Positions 17,837 to 27,156 of a DNA stretch of 64,000 bases are shown in pieces. A program made the translations under genes and the position numbers. Source of the DNA: Candidatus Accumulibacter proximus (GTDB lineage Bacteria; Pseudomonadota; Gammaproteobacteria; Burkholderiales; Rhodocyclaceae); the NCBI GenBank assembly GCA_016709675.1, contig JADJMH010000001.1, forward strand, positions 186,001-250,000. The letters run 5' to 3'. The notes beneath the pieces were generated by a model. The model was not told the origin of the DNA. It saw only the letters and a program-made list of their open reading frames with translations, and did not search any database. Position 1 is the first letter of the stretch; each line of letters opens with the position of its first letter.

Positions 17837-19249
17837 TCACGCTCCTCCCTTGATCGGGGGCTGGGCCGCCGCGGCAGTGGCCATCAGGACGGCGACCGCG
17901 CAGGATGCGAGCTTGGTGCGCCGGTTGTCGGCGCGGCTGGTGAGGATGATCGGCACCCGCGCACCGAGAACCACGCCGGCGCCATCGGCATTGCTCATGA
18001 AGGTCAGTTGCTTGGCAAGGATGTTGCCGGCGGCGAGATCCGGCACGACGACGATATCCGGATCACCGGCAACGGCCGAGTGGATCTTCTTGATCCTCGC
18101 TGCTTCCTTGCTGATCGCGTTGTCGAGGGCCAGCGGACCATCGAGAATGGCGCCGGTGATCTGGCCACGGTCAGCCATCTTGCACAGCGAGGCGGCGTCG
18201 GTCGTGCAGACCATGCGCGAATTGATTCCCTCGACGGCGCAGATGATCGCCACTTTCGGCTTGGCGATGCCCAGGACGTGCGCCAGATCGATCGCGTTCT
18301 GACAGATGTCGCGCTTGGTATCGAGGTCGGGGGCGATGTTGATCGCGGCGTCGGTGACGATCAGCGGCTTGTGATAGGTCGGCACGTCCATCAGGAAGGC
18401 GTGCGTGATGCGCCGCTCGGTACGCAGCCCGGTGTCGCGGCTGACGACTTCGGCCATCAGTTCATCGGTGTGCAGGCTGCCCTTCATCAACGCCGACGCC
18501 TTACCCAAGCGCACCAGTTCGACAGCCCGGAAAGCGGCGGCATGACTGTGCGGCACGTCCTCGATCTGCACACCGGCGAGGTCGAGACCGGCCTGGGTGG
18601 CGACCGCCTGCAGCCTGGCCAGCGGTCCGACCAGGATCGGCTCGATCAGCCCCTCGCGCTTCGCCTGCAGGGCAGCGCCAAGCGACGACTCGTCACAGGG
18701 ATGCGCTACCGCCACCGGCACCGGCGGCAGTTGCTGGCAGCGTTCGACGAAGCGGGCGAAGTTGTCGTGACTCTGGATCGCCACCTTGGCCGCCTCGGGC
18801 CGCTCCATCGTGATCTTGACCTGTGGCGCGATGACCCGCGCCGTGCCGGTCATGACCGTCTGGCCGCGGGCATTGACGCCGCGACAGTCGAAAGTGACGC
18901 GGCGGCTTGCCACATCCTTGGCAGTGGCGGTGATCGAGATCGTGACCTTGTCGCCAATCGGCACCGATGCCAGGAACTCGAGATCCTGCCCCGAGTGTAC
19001 CGTTCCCGGACCGGGAAGCTGGTTGCCAAGCAGTCCCGAAACCTGGGCACCCAGCCACATGCTTTGTGCGCCGAGGTCAGACGGGCCAAGCTGTCTGTCG
19101 AGTTCGCTGTCGAGTTGGGTCGGACTGATGTCGCCCGAAACAGCCGCGAAAAGCTGCACGTCACGCAGGGTCAGGGTATGAGTGATGCTTGCGCTGTCGC
19201 CGATATTGATTTCGTCGAAGCAACGATTCTGGAGGGTTTCTGATCTCAT
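17837..19249 (-). CDS. Bifunctional MaoC-like (enoyl-CoA hydratase)/phosphate acetyltransferase fusion
   Basis: A 470-residue fusion. Residues about 1-150 are a MaoC hot-dog domain (LFAAVSGD, GNQLPGPGTV, LEFLASVPIGD). Residues about 170-470 are a phosphate acetyl/butyryltransferase (MKGSLHTDELM, RRITHAFLMDVPTYHKPL, DAAINIAPDL). The C-terminal half transfers acyl groups between CoA and phosphate. The hot-dog active site looks altered: where the family usually has a His after the SGDxxP segment, this protein reads SGDISPTQLD, and the second His position reads GAQSM. The start MRSETLQNRCF is chosen by alignment. The gene is coupled to ackA. Confidence 0.9.
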   Translation of the reverse strand: MRSETLQNRCFDEINIGDSASITHTLTLRDVQLFAAVSGDISPTQLDSELDRQLGPSDLGAQSMWLGAQVSGLLGNQLPGPGTVHSGQDLEFLASVPIGDKVTISITATAKDVASRRVTFDCRGVNARGQTVMTGTARVIAPQVKITMERPEAAKVAIQSHDNFARFVERCQQLPPVPVAVAHPCDESSLGAALQAKREGLIEPILVGPLARLQAVATQAGLDLAGVQIEDVPHSHAAAFRAVELVRLGKASALMKGSLHTDELMAEVVSRDTGLRTERRITHAFLMDVPTYHKPLIVTDAAINIAPDLDTKRDICQNAIDLAHVLGIAKPKVAIICAVEGINSRMVCTTDAASLCKMADRGQITGAILDGPLALDNAISKEAARIKKIHSAVAGDPDIVVVPDLAAGNILAKQLTFMSNADGAGVVLGARVPIILTSRADNRRTKLASCAVAVLMATAAAAQPPIKGGA

Positions 19250-19484
19250 GATCTGCTCACTGGGATGATGGTGATGGTTCTTGACCGGCAACGGATCGCG
19301 CCTCGCGCCTCTCTGCTTATTATAGCGTCGCCGGTATGGTCGGCACCGGCAAATAGCCCTACCGAAAACGGGAATCCCGTGACCGATCAGGGTTGCTCCC
19401 GACCCAGCAGGTTTTGGCTTATCATGGCTTGCTTACCCACTCAGCTTGACCCTTCCCTGATACCAACCATTCACAGGTGACCAC

Positions 19485-20054
19485 ATGCACAAGACATTTT
19501 TTTCGCAAGTTGCTCATACATCCAGGCTGTTTCTGATTGCCGTCATCGCAACCCTGGTGGGCTCGGCCAACGCCATCGCGGCGGACCGTGCAGCGCTCGA
19601 ACGGGATGCGCGTAATGCCTACCAGAAGCTGATCAGCCGGGTCAGTGGGGCAAAGGCCTTGTCCAGGGACGCGGTTGCCATCCTGGTGTTTCCAAAGATC
19701 ACCAAGGCCGGTCTCGTCGTCGGCGGTCAGTACGGAGACGGCGTGCTCTTCAGGAGCGGTCAGGCAACGGGCTACTACAACACCGCCGGCGCTTCGTACG
19801 GACTGCAGGCCGGTGCGCAGCAATTCGGCTATGCCATGTTCTTCATGAACGAAAAATCATTGGCTGCCCTGAATCAGAACGATGGCTTCGAAGTCGGTGT
19901 TGGCCCCAGCGTCGTGGTGGTGGACCAGGGCATGGGCAAGTCGCTGACCACGACGACCGCGAAGGATGACATCTACGCCTTCATCTTCAGCCAGAAAGGC
20001 CTGATGGCCGGTATTGGCCTGCAGGGCAACAAGATCACCCGGCTGAACGACTGA
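19485..20054 (+). CDS. SYLF/Ysc84 lipid-binding domain protein, exported
   Basis: A 189-residue protein. The N-terminal 33 residues form a Sec signal (basic start, LFLIAVIATLVGSANAIA). The mature part has the SYLF domain: AILVFPKITKAGLVVGGQYG, YYNTAGASYGLQAG, and a glycine-rich C-terminus (GLMAGIGLQGNKITRL). Bacterial members are periplasmic or outer-membrane-associated and bind lipids. It is transcribed divergently from the MaoC-Pta gene. A short perfect inverted repeat (ACGGGA-A-TCCCGT, 19368-19380) lies in the shared intergenic region and could be a regulator site. Confidence 0.85.
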   Translation: MHKTFFSQVAHTSRLFLIAVIATLVGSANAIAADRAALERDARNAYQKLISRVSGAKALSRDAVAILVFPKITKAGLVVGGQYGDGVLFRSGQATGYYNTAGASYGLQAGAQQFGYAMFFMNEKSLAALNQNDGFEVGVGPSVVVVDQGMGKSLTTTTAKDDIYAFIFSQKGLMAGIGLQGNKITRLND

Positions 20055-20089
20055 TCGGTGGCGGGCTTTCGTGGCCCGTTCCCGAAGTC

Positions 20090-20252
20090 TTCCCCCGAGA
20101 GGCCACCGTCAGATCGTTGCTCTTGTCGCGCCCGACACGGAACGGCAGGTGGGTGATGTTGTAGGTGACGTGAGACCCATCCCCGGTAATGGACTCGAAC
20201 AACCACTGACCGTCCAACACGACCCCCACTCTCAAGTATTGCGCTGCTCGCA
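20090..20252 (-). pseudogene. Remnant of an FHA-domain protein N-terminus
   Basis: On the minus strand a start at 20252 gives MRAAQYLRVGVVLDGQWLF, then LPFRVGRDKSNDLTVASRG. The FRVGRDxxNDL stretch matches the first strand of a forkhead-associated domain. The frame then loses similarity and stops. It looks like a truncated leftover of a larger regulator gene. The short length keeps confidence low. Confidence 0.35.
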
Positions 20253-20293
20253 TCAGCGCCGGCCGAAACGGCCGCGGCCCGATGGGCAACGCG

Positions 20294-20911
20294 TCAAAGG
20301 ACGTAGAACAGGATCGCGAAGTAATGGGCCGCACTGCCGGCCAGCACGAACAGGTGCCAGACACCATGCGCGTGTCTGAGCCGAGTATCAAGAGCAAAGA
20401 AGATGATCCCGGTCGTGTAGAACACGCCGCCAACGGCGAGCCAGGCGAACCCTGCCGTGCCGAGAGCCTGTAGCAGCGGAACCATGGCCACCACCGCCGC
20501 CCAGCCCATCACGACGTAAATGACCACCGACAGGACTCGCGCCTCGCTCTTCAGCCACAACTCCTGCAGACCGCCAACCAGGGCCAGCCCCCACACCACC
20601 GCCAGCAGGGACCAGCCCCAGGGACCGCGCAGGGTGACCAGGCAGAACGGCGTGTAGCTGCCCGCAATCAGCAGATAGATGCTCTGGTGATCAAGCTTGC
20701 GCAGGATATCCTTGGCGCGCCCGCGAAAGCTGTGGTACAGGGAGGAGAAGCTGTACAGCAGCACCAGCGTGGCACCGTAGATCGAGACGCTGATGATCTT
20801 CCACGGGTCGCCACCCTGCGCCGCGAGCACCACCAGGACGGTCGAGCCGGCGACGGCGAGAACGGCCCCCACCAGATGCGTCCACGCGTTGAGTTTTTCC
20901 CCATAGTACAT
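20294..20911 (-). CDS. Hemolysin III family (HlyIII/YqfA-type) membrane protein
   Basis: A 205-residue protein with seven predicted membrane helices. PAQR-superfamily residues are present: SSLYHSF, KLDHQSIYLLIAGSYTP, and HGVWHLFVLAGSAAHY near the C-terminus. The conserved His/Ser/Asp cluster is thought to bind zinc in this superfamily. Despite the name, most bacterial members are not proven hemolysins. It may affect membrane fluidity or lipid signalling. It stands alone upstream of the BtuF-like gene's stop. Confidence 0.9.
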   Translation of the reverse strand: MYYGEKLNAWTHLVGAVLAVAGSTVLVVLAAQGGDPWKIISVSIYGATLVLLYSFSSLYHSFRGRAKDILRKLDHQSIYLLIAGSYTPFCLVTLRGPWGWSLLAVVWGLALVGGLQELWLKSEARVLSVVIYVVMGWAAVVAMVPLLQALGTAGFAWLAVGGVFYTTGIIFFALDTRLRHAHGVWHLFVLAGSAAHYFAILFYVL

Positions 20912-20934
20912 CGTAGAGCGTGGTCAACCCGGGG

Positions 20935-21831
20935 TCATTGGGCGGGCCGGCGGCTGCGCGCCGTTTCGAGGTGCTGGCAGAGGCGCTCGGCGCCTTCGAG
21001 CAGCCGCGGCGTGTGGCGCTGGATCAGATCGGGCGGCACAAAGAAGAGGTTGCCGCGGGCGACGGCAGTGATCGAGTTCCAACGCCGCCAGTCATCAAGC
21101 CACTCGGGGCGCGCCTCGTCCATGCCGCTGGCGACGATGGCCTCGGGGTTGGCGGCAATGACCGCTTCGACCGTCACCGTTGGCGCCATCGTCGATAGCT
21201 GGCCGAAGACGTTGTTGCCGCCGCACAGGTGGATGACATCGGAGATGATCTGCCTGCCGCCGACGGTCATCAGTGGCTGCTTCCAGATCTGGTAGAAAGT
21301 GCGGACCGATGGCCGGCTACCGTAGCGCTTGTGCAGGCCCGCCAGGCGCTGACGAAAGCTTTCGGCGGCGCGCCTGGCGACCGCTGCGCTGCCGGCCAGC
21401 ACCCCGAGGCGCTCGATCTCGCCGGCCACGTCGGCGATCTGATTGGACTGCGAGAGGTAGATCGGAATCCCCAAGCCGCGCAGGCGGTCGAGGTGCGCCG
21501 CGGCGTTGCCGCTCTGCCAGGCAACGATCAGGTCTGGCCGCAACGCCGTGACTCGCTCGAGGTCGATCCGCGAGTAGCCGCCGACACGCGTGATCCGGCT
21601 CGCCGCCGGGGGGTACTCGCTGTACTCGACGGTGCCGACAATCCGCTCGCCGGCACCGGCAGCGAACAGCGTCTCGGTCAGGTGCGGCGCCAGGCTGACG
21701 ATGCGTTTTGCTGGCTGCGCGAGGCGGATCGTCGCACCGGTGTCGTCGGCCACGCTGATCTCGGCCTGAACCGGCTGGCCAGCCGCCAGCAGCCAGACGA
21801 TGAGGAGTTGCCTGAAGAGTGAGCAAAACAT
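20935..21831 (-). CDS. Cobalamin-binding periplasmic protein (BtuF-like)
   Basis: A 298-residue protein. The N-terminal 23 residues are a signal peptide (LLIVWLLAAGQPVQA). The mature protein is a class III substrate-binding fold: RIVSLAPHLTETLFAAGAG, GYSRIDLERVTALRPDLI, and IHLCGGNNVF. These are typical of BtuF and related corrinoid or iron-complex binders. The start MFCSLFRQL is chosen because the longer upstream frame overlaps cbiB in a non-native frame. Its place next to cbiB, cobU and cobT supports corrinoid capture for an ABC importer encoded elsewhere. Confidence 0.88.
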   Translation of the reverse strand: MFCSLFRQLLIVWLLAAGQPVQAEISVADDTGATIRLAQPAKRIVSLAPHLTETLFAAGAGERIVGTVEYSEYPPAASRITRVGGYSRIDLERVTALRPDLIVAWQSGNAAAHLDRLRGLGIPIYLSQSNQIADVAGEIERLGVLAGSAAVARRAAESFRQRLAGLHKRYGSRPSVRTFYQIWKQPLMTVGGRQIISDVIHLCGGNNVFGQLSTMAPTVTVEAVIAANPEAIVASGMDEARPEWLDDWRRWNSITAVARGNLFFVPPDLIQRHTPRLLEGAERLCQHLETARSRRPAQ

Positions 21832-21944
21832 GTCAGTGAGTCCGCTTCGCCATTGCCCTGCGGCGCCGCCGCGCAGCGGGCTTGCCGGACAGACCATGCG
21901 CCGGAAACTGCCAGGGCAGTATCGGGCGCCCGGCCAGGTGCGCG

Positions 21945-22901
21945 TCAAGCACGGAGCAGCCCCCAGCAGAGCAGTACCGACAGCCACAGCCACAGGCTGC
22001 GGCGAACGAGCGCCAGCGCGCGCCCGATGTCCTCGGCTGACGCCGGCCGCCCCTCGCCGAGCAGCGGTCGCGACTCGACGCGACCGTGGTAGACCGCGGC
22101 ACCACCGAGGGCAAGGCCGAGGCCGCCGGCCCCGGCGGCCATTACCGGACCAGCGTTCGGGCTCTTCCAGCCTGGCGCCTGCTGCCACCAACAGCGCAAC
22201 GCCGTGCGCGTGCTGCCGCACAGGGCGTAGGACAGCGCGGTGAGACGGGCCGGGACAAGATTCAGCAGGTCGTCGACGCGCGCTGCAGCCCAGCCAAAGT
22301 CGGCAAAGCGCTGGTTGCGGTAACCCCACATCGCGTCGAGCGTGTTGGCCAGCCGGAAAAGAACAGCACCCGGTCCGCCGAGCAGCGCGAACCAGAACAG
22401 CGCACCGAAGATGGCATCGTTGCCGTTTTCCAGCGTCGATTCTATGCAGGCGCCCGCGACACCGGCGGCATCGAGGTCTGCGGTCTGGCGCGAGACCATC
22501 CAGCCGACGTGCTGGCGCGCTGCGACCAGGTCGGCACCCGCGAGATCATCGGCGACGCGCCGGGCGTGCTCGCCCAGGCTGCGCCCACCCAGCGCCAGAT
22601 AGAGCAGGATGGCGTCGATGATCCCGCCGGGCAGACCCGGCGGGGTCGCCCAGAGAACCAGCGCCGGCAACGGCAGGACGAGCAGCGACCAGGCCAGCAA
22701 ACCGCGCAGGTGACGCTGCTGCCCGGTGTTGAGGGTCCGCTCGCAGGCACTGGCGAGGACACCGAAACCGACCAGTGGATGCCAGCACCGCGGCTCGCCC
22801 AACAGTCGGTCAAGGCCGGCACCAGTCACCGCCGCCAGCGACAGAATGAGCGCCGTTGACGTTTCGGCAGCGAGCGGGAGTGAAGCGAACACGGTGGGCA
22901 T
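21945..22901 (-). CDS. cbiB: Adenosylcobinamide-phosphate synthase
   Basis: A 318-residue membrane protein of the CbiB/CobD family. It attaches aminopropanol (phosphate) to cobyric acid in cobalamin assembly. Features are LDRLLGEPRCWHPLVGFG, ESTLENGNDAIFGALFWF, NTLDAMWGYRN and FGWAAARVDDLLNLVPARL. There are about four or five hydrophobic helices. It lies about 110 bases upstream of the BtuF-like gene on the same strand, probably in one operon. A tandem 13-base repeat (GGGACGAAGAAAC twice) lies immediately upstream at 22911-22936. Confidence 0.92.
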   Translation of the reverse strand: MPTVFASLPLAAETSTALILSLAAVTGAGLDRLLGEPRCWHPLVGFGVLASACERTLNTGQQRHLRGLLAWSLLVLPLPALVLWATPPGLPGGIIDAILLYLALGGRSLGEHARRVADDLAGADLVAARQHVGWMVSRQTADLDAAGVAGACIESTLENGNDAIFGALFWFALLGGPGAVLFRLANTLDAMWGYRNQRFADFGWAAARVDDLLNLVPARLTALSYALCGSTRTALRCWWQQAPGWKSPNAGPVMAAGAGGLGLALGGAAVYHGRVESRPLLGEGRPASAEDIGRALALVRRSLWLWLSVLLCWGLLRA

Positions 22902-22995
22902 GCGACGAGTGGGACGAAGAAACGGGACGAAGAAACCTGGATTCTACGATGACGAGTTCCCCACCCCAGCCTGTTGGTACAGGAAACCGCCAACC

Positions 22996-23460
22996 CTATT
23001 GGTCCCGCTCTTCGCCGCGGACCAGCAGCAGCGAAACCTGGCTCCTGCGCACCAGGCGCTCGGCGACACTGCCGACAAAGAAACGCTCGATGCCACGTCG
23101 CCCATGCGTGCCGACAATCAGCAGATCGGCCTGCCATTCCGTCGCCGCGTCGATCAGCATGTCCGACACATGCTTCTGCTCCGATTCGACGAGCATGATT
23201 TCGGCCTCGATCCCGGCCGCGCGCGCCGTTTCCGCCAGCCGGCCGAGAAGGCCCTGCGCGCCCAGACGCATGCGGGCCTCGGTCTTGCCGACGCTGTTCG
23301 GCAGCATCATCGCCACTTCGCGCTGCGCCAGGATCGTCTCGTCGATCGCATGGCAGATTGCCAATTGCGCACCGGTACTCCTGGCAAGTTCGACCGCCGC
23401 CGTCAGCACCTGACTGGTCATGAAGCTGTCGTCGACGGCAACCATGATTCGCTTGTACAT
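22996..23460 (-). CDS. Universal stress protein (UspA family)
   Basis: A 154-residue single-domain USP. The start MYKRIMVAVDDSFMT is typical. The ATP-binding motif G-x2-G-x9-G-S is seen in GTHGRRGIERFFVGS, followed by VRRSQVSLLLVRG. It is of the ATP-binding UspFG/MJ0577-like subgroup. It lies between cbiB and cobU on the same strand, but a link to cobalamin is not evident. It probably acts in general stress survival. Confidence 0.9.
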   Translation of the reverse strand: MYKRIMVAVDDSFMTSQVLTAAVELARSTGAQLAICHAIDETILAQREVAMMLPNSVGKTEARMRLGAQGLLGRLAETARAAGIEAEIMLVESEQKHVSDMLIDAATEWQADLLIVGTHGRRGIERFFVGSVAERLVRRSQVSLLLVRGEERDQ

Positions 23461-23540
23461 AGTTCTCGGATCCCCGTTTGGCAAAGTTGTCAGACAACCG
23501 CAAGAATAGCACTCATCGCCCCACCCTGAGCAGCGCGACA

Positions 23541-24086
23541 CTACTTGAGCGTGAGCGGCAGACCCGCCGCCACCAGCGTCACCCGTTCGCACACCGCCGC
23601 CACCCTTTGGTTCAGCCGCCCCTGCTCATCGGCAAACAACCGCGATACCGCGGCCAGCGGCACGATACCCCAACCGACCTCGTTCGAAACCAGGATGACC
23701 CGCCCGGGCAGTTGCGGCAGGAGGTCGATCAATGCCTGCGTCGCACCGGCCAGCCGCGGGCAGCGCAGTGGCTCTCCGGCTTCGGCCTGGCTGACCGCTT
23801 CGCCGGCAAAGAGAAGATTCGACAACCACAGCGTCAGGCAGTCAACCAGTAGGCAGACCTCGGGCGCTGCGTGCCGACGCAAGGCAGCGGCCAGATCGAG
23901 GGGCTCGACGACCAGTTCCCACTCCCGGCAGCGCCTCGCCTGATGGTGTTCGATGCGCCTTGACATCTCGGCGTCGAGCGCCTGCGCGGTCGCCACATAA
24001 ACGACGTGCAGTCCGCTCTCGCTCGCCCGGCGCTCGGCCAGCAGGCTCTTGCCCGAACGCGCGCCGCCAATGATCAGTTCTCGCAT
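23541..24086 (-). CDS. cobU: Bifunctional adenosylcobinamide kinase/guanylyltransferase
   Basis: A 181-residue enzyme that phosphorylates adenosylcobinamide and loads GMP to give AdoCbi-GDP. The P-loop GGARSGKS is at residues 7-14. HHQARRCREW carries the guanylylated His region, CLLVDCLTLWLSNLL follows, and ILVSNEVGWGIVPL is highly characteristic. Length is normal. It is divergent from cobT across 65 bases, so the two nucleotide-loop genes share an intergenic control region. Confidence 0.95.
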   Translation of the reverse strand: MRELIIGGARSGKSLLAERRASESGLHVVYVATAQALDAEMSRRIEHHQARRCREWELVVEPLDLAAALRRHAAPEVCLLVDCLTLWLSNLLFAGEAVSQAEAGEPLRCPRLAGATQALIDLLPQLPGRVILVSNEVGWGIVPLAAVSRLFADEQGRLNQRVAAVCERVTLVAAGLPLTLK

Positions 24087-24116
24087 GCCGCGAAGCTTAG
24101 CATGGCCGGTGATGGG

Positions 24117-24122
24117 TATAAT
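24117..24122 (+). promoter_or_regulatory. Candidate -10 box for cobT
   Basis: A perfect TATAAT lies 30 bases before the cobT ATG in the short cobU-cobT spacer. The -35 region is weak. No cobalamin riboswitch fits in this 65-base gap. Confidence 0.4.
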
Positions 24123-24151
24123 CGGCGCCTTTGTTCCGGACAGGTCACCGC

Positions 24152-25186
24152 ATGCACTTTTCCATCGCGCCAACCGCTGCCGTCCCCGGCCTGCTGGCCC
24201 GGATCGACGGCAAGACCAAGCCACCCGGTTCGCTTGGCCAGCTCGAACGCCTGGCACTGCAGATCGGCCAGGTGCAGCAGTCGCTGACGCCAAGCCTCGA
24301 CCATCCTCGGCTACTCGTCTTCGCCGGCGACCACGGTGCCGCCCGCGCCGGCGTCTCCGCCTATCCGCAGGAGGTGACCTGGCAGATGGTCGAGAACTTC
24401 CTCTCCGGCGGCGCGGCAATCAACGTCTTCGCTCGCCTGAACGGCCTCGAACTGCAGGTCATCGACGCCGGCGTGGCGCACGACTTCGGCGCCCGCCGGG
24501 GTCTCATCGACGCCAAGATCGCTTTCGGGACGCGCAGCTACCTCGAGCAGGCCGCGATGAGCAGCGCTGAGCGCGACACCGCGCTGGTTCGTGGCGCGGC
24601 CATCGTTCACACCCTGGCCGATCAGGGCTGCCGGGTAATCGGCTTCGGCGAGATGGGAATCGGCAATACCGCCGCGGCCTCGCTGCTGACCCATCACCTG
24701 ACCGGCACGCGATTGGCGGACTGCGTCGGACCAGGGACCGGTCTGGACGATGCCGGACTGGCGCGCAAGCAGGCACTGCTCGCGCAAGCGACGCAGCGGG
24801 CGGCGCTGTCGCCCGATGCCGATGCCTTGAGCGTACTTGCTGAATTCGGCGGCTTCGAAATCGCGATGATGAGCGGCGCCATGCTGGCCGCTGCCGAGCG
24901 GGGCCTGCTGCTGCTGATCGATGGCTTCATCGTCACCTCGGCGCTGCTCGTCGCCGCCCGTCTCGCACCCGCGATTTGCGACTACTGCGTCTTCTGCCAT
25001 CGCTCTGCCGAACCCGGCCATCAGGCGCAGCTGCGCGCCCTGCATGCCGAACCGTTGCTCGATCTCGGCTTGCGCCTCGGCGAGGGAACCGGCGCCGCGC
25101 TCGCCTGGCCGCTGGTGCGCGCCGCTGCCGCTTTCCTCAACGAGATGGCCAGCTTCGCGTCAGCCGGTGTCAGCAGCCAATCCTGA
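24152..25186 (+). CDS. cobT: Nicotinate-nucleotide--dimethylbenzimidazole phosphoribosyltransferase
   Basis: A 344-residue enzyme that makes alpha-ribazole phosphate for the lower ligand of cobalamin. Typical stretches are KTKPPGSLGQLERLALQI, FAGDHGAARAGVSAYPQEVT, GFGEMGIGNTAAAS, GGFEIAMMSGAML and LGEGTGAALAWPL, the last carrying the catalytic Glu. Length is normal. With cobU and cbiB this gives late cobalamin assembly; a CobS gene was not seen in the window. Confidence 0.96.
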   Translation: MHFSIAPTAAVPGLLARIDGKTKPPGSLGQLERLALQIGQVQQSLTPSLDHPRLLVFAGDHGAARAGVSAYPQEVTWQMVENFLSGGAAINVFARLNGLELQVIDAGVAHDFGARRGLIDAKIAFGTRSYLEQAAMSSAERDTALVRGAAIVHTLADQGCRVIGFGEMGIGNTAAASLLTHHLTGTRLADCVGPGTGLDDAGLARKQALLAQATQRAALSPDADALSVLAEFGGFEIAMMSGAMLAAAERGLLLLIDGFIVTSALLVAARLAPAICDYCVFCHRSAEPGHQAQLRALHAEPLLDLGLRLGEGTGAALAWPLVRAAAAFLNEMASFASAGVSSQS

Positions 25187-25374
25187 CCAGCTGCCCCGAA
25201 CCCTTGCCCGGATCGTTGTCCAGTCAGCCAAATCAGTCCAATCGGTCCAAGCCGTATTCGCGACTCTTCCCATCACCAAAACACAGGAGCAAACATGCTG
25301 ATCACCATGTCTCCCAACATCGTCGTGGACGAGACAGACCCTGGGTCGCCGTTCATACCGGGCGGGCGCCTGCG

Positions 25375-26622
25375 TCACAGCAGCATGGCCACGACGCTGC
25401 CGCAGGAGAGCGTTGCCAGGGTGCCTGACACCAGCGTCCAGGGCCCGAGCTGGACGATCTCGCGCCGACGTTCCGGCGCGATGGCGCACATGCCGCCGAG
25501 AAGAATCCCGAGGCTTCCGAGATTGGCGAAACCGCACAGGGCATAGGTCATGATGATCTTGCTGCGTGGCGCCAGCACGTCGGCCGAAAGCCGCGCCATG
25601 TCGAGGTAAGCGATCAACTCGTTGAGGACTGTTTTGGTCCCCAGCAGCGAGCCAGCAACTAAGGACTCGGCCCACGGAATACCGGCCATCCAGGCAAAGG
25701 GCGCCATCAGCCAGCCCAGCAGGCGCTGCAGGGACAAGGGGACACCGTCTACCGTCGGCAACAGGCCAAGCACCTGATTCGTCAGGCTCACCATCGCCAC
25801 CAGGACAATCAACATGGCAGCGATGTTGATCAACAAGGTGGCGCCTTCGCCGGTGCCACGGGTAACCGCCTCCATGGTGCTGTGATCGGTCGGCGGCAGC
25901 TGCAGGTGCTGCCCCGTCGCCTTCCCTTCGGGGGGCACCAGAATGACTGCAAAGACGATGGCCGCGGGCGCGCTGATGAAGGAGGCCGCCAGGATATGAC
26001 CCAGCGCGTCCGGGACCACGGGGCCGAGGATGCTGGCGTACAACGCCATCACCGTGCCTGCGACGCCGGCCATGCCTCCGCTAAGGATGATGAACATTTC
26101 GCCACGACTGACGCTGACCAGATAGGGACGGATCAGCAAGGGCGCTTCGACCATGCCAACGAACACATTGGCCGCAGTTGACATGCCGACCGCGCCGCCG
26201 ACGCCAAGCGTTCTCTCGAGCAACACCGAGAAGCCCCTGACCAACCAGGGCAATACCCGCCAGTGGTACAGCACCGCCGACAGAGCACTCATCACCAGCA
26301 CCACCGGCAGGGCCTGAAAAGCGAGAACAAAACTGCTTCCAGGGACGGTTTCTGTGTAGGGCAGCGACGCCCCGCCGAGGAAGCCAAACACCAGCCGGGT
26401 GCCTTCGCGGGTAGCTGCGGCAATGGCCAGCAACGCGTCGTTGCCTGCGGCAAAAATCTCGCGCGCGCCGGGCAAGCGGAAGATCAGCAGCGCCAGCGTC
26501 AGCTGCAGGCCGATTCCGCCAAGGACCGTTCGCCAGGGGATGGCGCCCCGTCTGGACGAGAGGGTGCACGCCAGGCCAAGGAGCAAGAGGTAGCCAACGA
26601 CAGCCTGTAGAACCGGATTCAC
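25375..26622 (-). CDS. NupC-type concentrative nucleoside transporter
   Basis: A 415-residue inner-membrane protein with about nine or ten helices. Family signatures include LVMSALSAVLYHW, GMSTAANVFVGMVEAPLLIRPYL, GGMAGVAGTVMALY, AAMLIVLVAMVSL and CGFANLGSLGILLGG. It couples nucleoside uptake to a proton or sodium gradient. The start is GTG at 26622, with GGGAG a suitable distance upstream; the longer open frame upstream lacks similarity. Confidence 0.9.
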   Translation of the reverse strand: MNPVLQAVVGYLLLLGLACTLSSRRGAIPWRTVLGGIGLQLTLALLIFRLPGAREIFAAGNDALLAIAAATREGTRLVFGFLGGASLPYTETVPGSSFVLAFQALPVVLVMSALSAVLYHWRVLPWLVRGFSVLLERTLGVGGAVGMSTAANVFVGMVEAPLLIRPYLVSVSRGEMFIILSGGMAGVAGTVMALYASILGPVVPDALGHILAASFISAPAAIVFAVILVPPEGKATGQHLQLPPTDHSTMEAVTRGTGEGATLLINIAAMLIVLVAMVSLTNQVLGLLPTVDGVPLSLQRLLGWLMAPFAWMAGIPWAESLVAGSLLGTKTVLNELIAYLDMARLSADVLAPRSKIIMTYALCGFANLGSLGILLGGMCAIAPERRREIVQLGPWTLVSGTLATLSCGSVVAMLL

Positions 26623-26754
26623 TGCTCGCTCCCAACAAACCCGGCCAAGACAAGGGTCACGGCAACAGCCTCGCCGGAGACTTTGCTCACCCTTGCGGTC
26701 TTCGTTGTCTGTCGGCCAGCGGCATCGCAACAGTCGATCGGCTTCTGCCGGCGC

Positions 26755-27156
26755 CTACTTTTCGGTCCGCGAGCGCCGTTCGACCGGCTTCCCCGCCCGC
26801 TCGAACTCGGGCCGGATTTGACTGGCACCTTGATAGCCCGGCTGGATGTCTGCTTCCGGCGTCGGCGGAACGTCGCGCGGCTGGACCGGCACCGCAAAAG
26901 CCGGCTGGTCCGGGGCAAAACGCGCGCCATAGTTGCGCTCGTAGCGATCGAGGAAGCGTCGCATCTGTTCGTAGTCCGAGCAGTCCCGGGGAGAAAGGCA
27001 AGGACCGAAAGAATCGAAAATGGTAGGCGGCACCACCGTACCGTAGTGAGCGAACCAGGAGCCGGCGATCACCTGGCCACCACCAGCATGGCTCGTAGCG
27101 GTGGCCTCAAGGGCCAGGCAGGCGACGACGGCGGCAAGGATGGAGTGGGTACGCAC
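26755..27156 (-). CDS. Small exported hypothetical protein
   Basis: A 133-residue protein starting with GTG. The first 24 residues look like a Sec signal (SILAAVVACLALEATATSHA). The mature part has two cysteines (FGPCLSPRDC) that could form a disulfide, and a proline-rich, charged C-terminus. No family is recognised. It lies upstream of the nucleoside transporter on the same strand and is the last ordinary gene before the mosaic region. Confidence 0.55.
   Translation of the reverse strand: MRTHSILAAVVACLALEATATSHAGGGQVIAGSWFAHYGTVVPPTIFDSFGPCLSPRDCSDYEQMRRFLDRYERNYGARFAPDQPAFAVPVQPRDVPPTPEADIQPGYQGASQIRPEFERAGKPVERRSRTEK

Noticed and set aside
17810..19243. A 477-codon plus-strand frame
   Set aside because: It is a shadow of the MaoC-Pta gene on the other strand.
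23461..24151. A cobalamin riboswitch in the cob region
   Set aside because: Intergenic gaps are too short, and no B12-box-like sequence could be recognised by eye.
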